From contig NZ_JAPYVU010000016.1 in assembly GCF_028276765.1 (NCBI RefSeq), forward strand, positions 1 through 35,447: a DNA stretch of 35,447 bases, given 5' to 3'. Positions 34,169-35,447 of this stretch are shown here, in pieces. Under the pieces are notes generated by a model that saw only the letters and a list, made by a program, of their open reading frames with translations, was not told where the DNA came from and made no database searches. Origin of the DNA: Sulfurihydrogenibium sp. Its GTDB lineage: Bacteria > Aquificota > Aquificia > Aquificales > Hydrogenothermaceae. Both the position numbers and the translations under genes were made by a program. Each line of letters opens with the position of its first letter. Positions within the stretch are counted from its first letter, which is position 1.

Positions 34169-35316
34169 GTTCCATCTGAACCGTGTGGGTTATAAAGTCT
34201 CATCGCTAAGTCTATCTATCAACACAAACCTGCTTGTTCCATCTGAACCGTGTGGGTTATAAAGATTTGACAGTTCTTGTTCGGGTGGTTCTTGTTCTTT
34301 TCGTTCCATCTGAACCGTGTGGGTTATAAAGTCGGTAATACTTGCTCTGGCATTACAATAGCTTCTCTGTTCCATCTGAACCGTGTGGGTTATAAAGTTA
34401 CTAAGCATGGTACTAGGATTATTTTTTCTTGGAGTTCCATCTGAACCGTGTGGGTTATAAAGGCTATAGAGTTTAGTATGGTTATTTGTTTTTCTAGGTG
34501 TTCCATCTGAACCGTGTGGGTTATAAAGAAGATAAAGGTGAGTGAACTTGTGTATTCCATTTTTTGTTCCATCTGAACCGTGTGGGTTATAAAGAATAGC
34601 TTCCTTTTTGGCATTTTTAAGGTTTTTATTTGTTCCATCTGAACCGTGTGGGTTATAAAGGTTTTGGTAAAAACCTCTTGAGAACAAAAAAAACAGTGTT
34701 CCATCTGAACCGTGTGGGTTATAAAGTTAAGGTATAACGCACTTGATACAGCCTTCGCAAGCTGTTCCATCTGAACCGTGTGGGTTATAAAGAAAGGATT
34801 GCTAAGTCTTTTATGAAGTATAAGATAAGTTACATCTGAACCGTGTGGGTTATAAAGCATAAAATAAAGCTAAAAATTGATATAAAAACGATTGTTACAT
34901 CTGAACCGTGTGGGTTAGAAAGTATCAATTTTCAACCAAGACATACAACTTAACACCAGTTACATCTGAACCGTGTGGGTTAGAAAGGATTATCTCGGAC
35001 GGAAATTTTCTATTGATAGAAAAGTTACATCTGAACCGTGTGGGTTATAAAGAGTTTTCGTCTGAGTTTGGAGAAGATGTAAAGTATTCGTTACATCTGA
35101 ACCGTGTGGGTTATAAAGACACTGCAAGAGTATTATTATCTTTGAGAACTGTCAACGTTACATCTGAACCGTGTGGGTTATAAAGATGTTGTCTTGCCGC
35201 TACCGTCTATACCTTCTAATAGTTACATCTGAACCGTGTGGGTTATAAAGCCATCTTCTTTACCTCCTTAAAAATTTTTATTTACACGTTACATCTGAAC
35301 CGTATGGATTATAAAG
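34169..35316 (+). CRISPR. CRISPR array 4 (29-nt repeat, 18 repeats, 17 spacers)
   Basis: Repeats start at 34169, 34236, 34303, 34369, 34434, 34500, 34566, 34632, 34698, 34764, 34829, 34894, 34959, 35024, 35090, 35157, 35222 and 35288. Spacers are 36-38 nt. The ten leader-proximal repeats begin GTTCCATCTG; the eight distal ones begin GTTACATCTG, as in array 1. Repeats 12 and 13 (34894, 34959) end TTAGAAAG. The last repeat is degenerate (CCGTATGGATT). Spacer 35186-35221 encodes, on the minus strand, LEGIDGSGKTT, the thymidylate kinase P-loop. ORFs over this interval are artefacts. Confidence 0.97.
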
Positions 35317-35447
35317 TGATTATATGCTTTGTCCAATAATAGAAAATCATAGAATAGTCTATTTTTTTCTGCATACGTTTTATTGCTTTTCTTTAATTAA
35401 TTATACACTACGCTAATAATTATTCATTGTTAAAAACCTATTAATAA
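35317..35447. other. AT-rich tail after array 4, nothing recognised
   Basis: No repeat, gene or clear promoter. AT-rich sequence downstream of the degenerate terminal repeat, to the end of the window. Confidence 0.5.

Noticed and set aside
34190-35183. Frames with repeated YNPHGSDGT or FITHTVQME peptides across 34190-35183
   Set aside because: They are translations of the 29-nt CRISPR repeat of array 4.

Overview
This window looks like chromosome from a thermophilic, AT-rich member of the Aquificales, most like Sulfurihydrogenibium/Hydrogenothermaceae. That placement is inferred from the protein set (DnaA, GatB, PurB, MiaB, LeuA/LeuB, NuoE/NuoF, HemJ, NurA), the AT-rich short-operon style and the abundance of CRISPR arrays; no database search was possible. 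No cas gene, tRNA or rRNA gene is visible.

Layout. 1-1105: leftward CRISPR array 1 with its leader (L1) and a dispersed palindromic element. 1106-2812 (-): orphan sdhA/frdA. 2813-4105: another dispersed element, leader L2 and the short CRISPR array 2. 4106-8595 (+): nurA, comEA-like, TPR and heptosyltransferase genes, then nuoE-nuoF. 8596-10046: leader L3 and array 3. 10047-15195 (+): small membrane protein, gatB, purB, miaB, bifunctional-nuclease-domain gene. 15389-18126 (-): the classical yceD(DUF177)-rpmF-plsX-fabH lipid/ribosome cluster, divergent from dcd (18168, +). 19117-21751 (+): a large secreted SBBP beta-propeller gene, broken or switched off at a run of seven G. 22205-26008 (+): leuA, an M23 peptidase, a transaldolase-like gene and a DUF2103 gene. 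26312-27691 (+): dnaA. 27948-30504 (+): hemJ, nadC, leuB. 30708-33371 (+): a 51-aa membrane protein, a TonB-like protein, a FIST sensor and a GGDEF cyclase. 33550-35316: leader L4 and array 4.

Main discovery. All four CRISPR arrays, which use two unrelated repeat sequences, are headed by the same leader of about 620 bp. Each leader copy carries a distal sigma70-type promoter (TTGACA, 16-18 bp, TATATT/TATACT) and a proximal one (TTGCRG-N17-TATAAT) ending exactly 63 bp before the first repeat. Between them lies a segment that folds as a nested RNA (P1 10 bp, P2 13 bp, P3 5 bp with a 4-nt loop). The P1 strands are 159 nt apart in all four copies, and several differences between copies preserve pairing. 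This is a candidate undescribed leader-encoded RNA. A block of about 41 bp just upstream of the repeat switches with repeat type, while the flanking leader is common to all.

Other notable points: an identical promoter/operator module (TATAAT overlapping the 19-bp palindrome AATAAAACANTGTTTTATT) in front of both sdhA and nuoE; a 34-bp direct duplication bracketing a dispersed element that has split nadC from leuB; a CRISPR spacer that encodes the thymidylate-kinase P-loop; and a long, structured 5' leader upstream of the SBBP gene.
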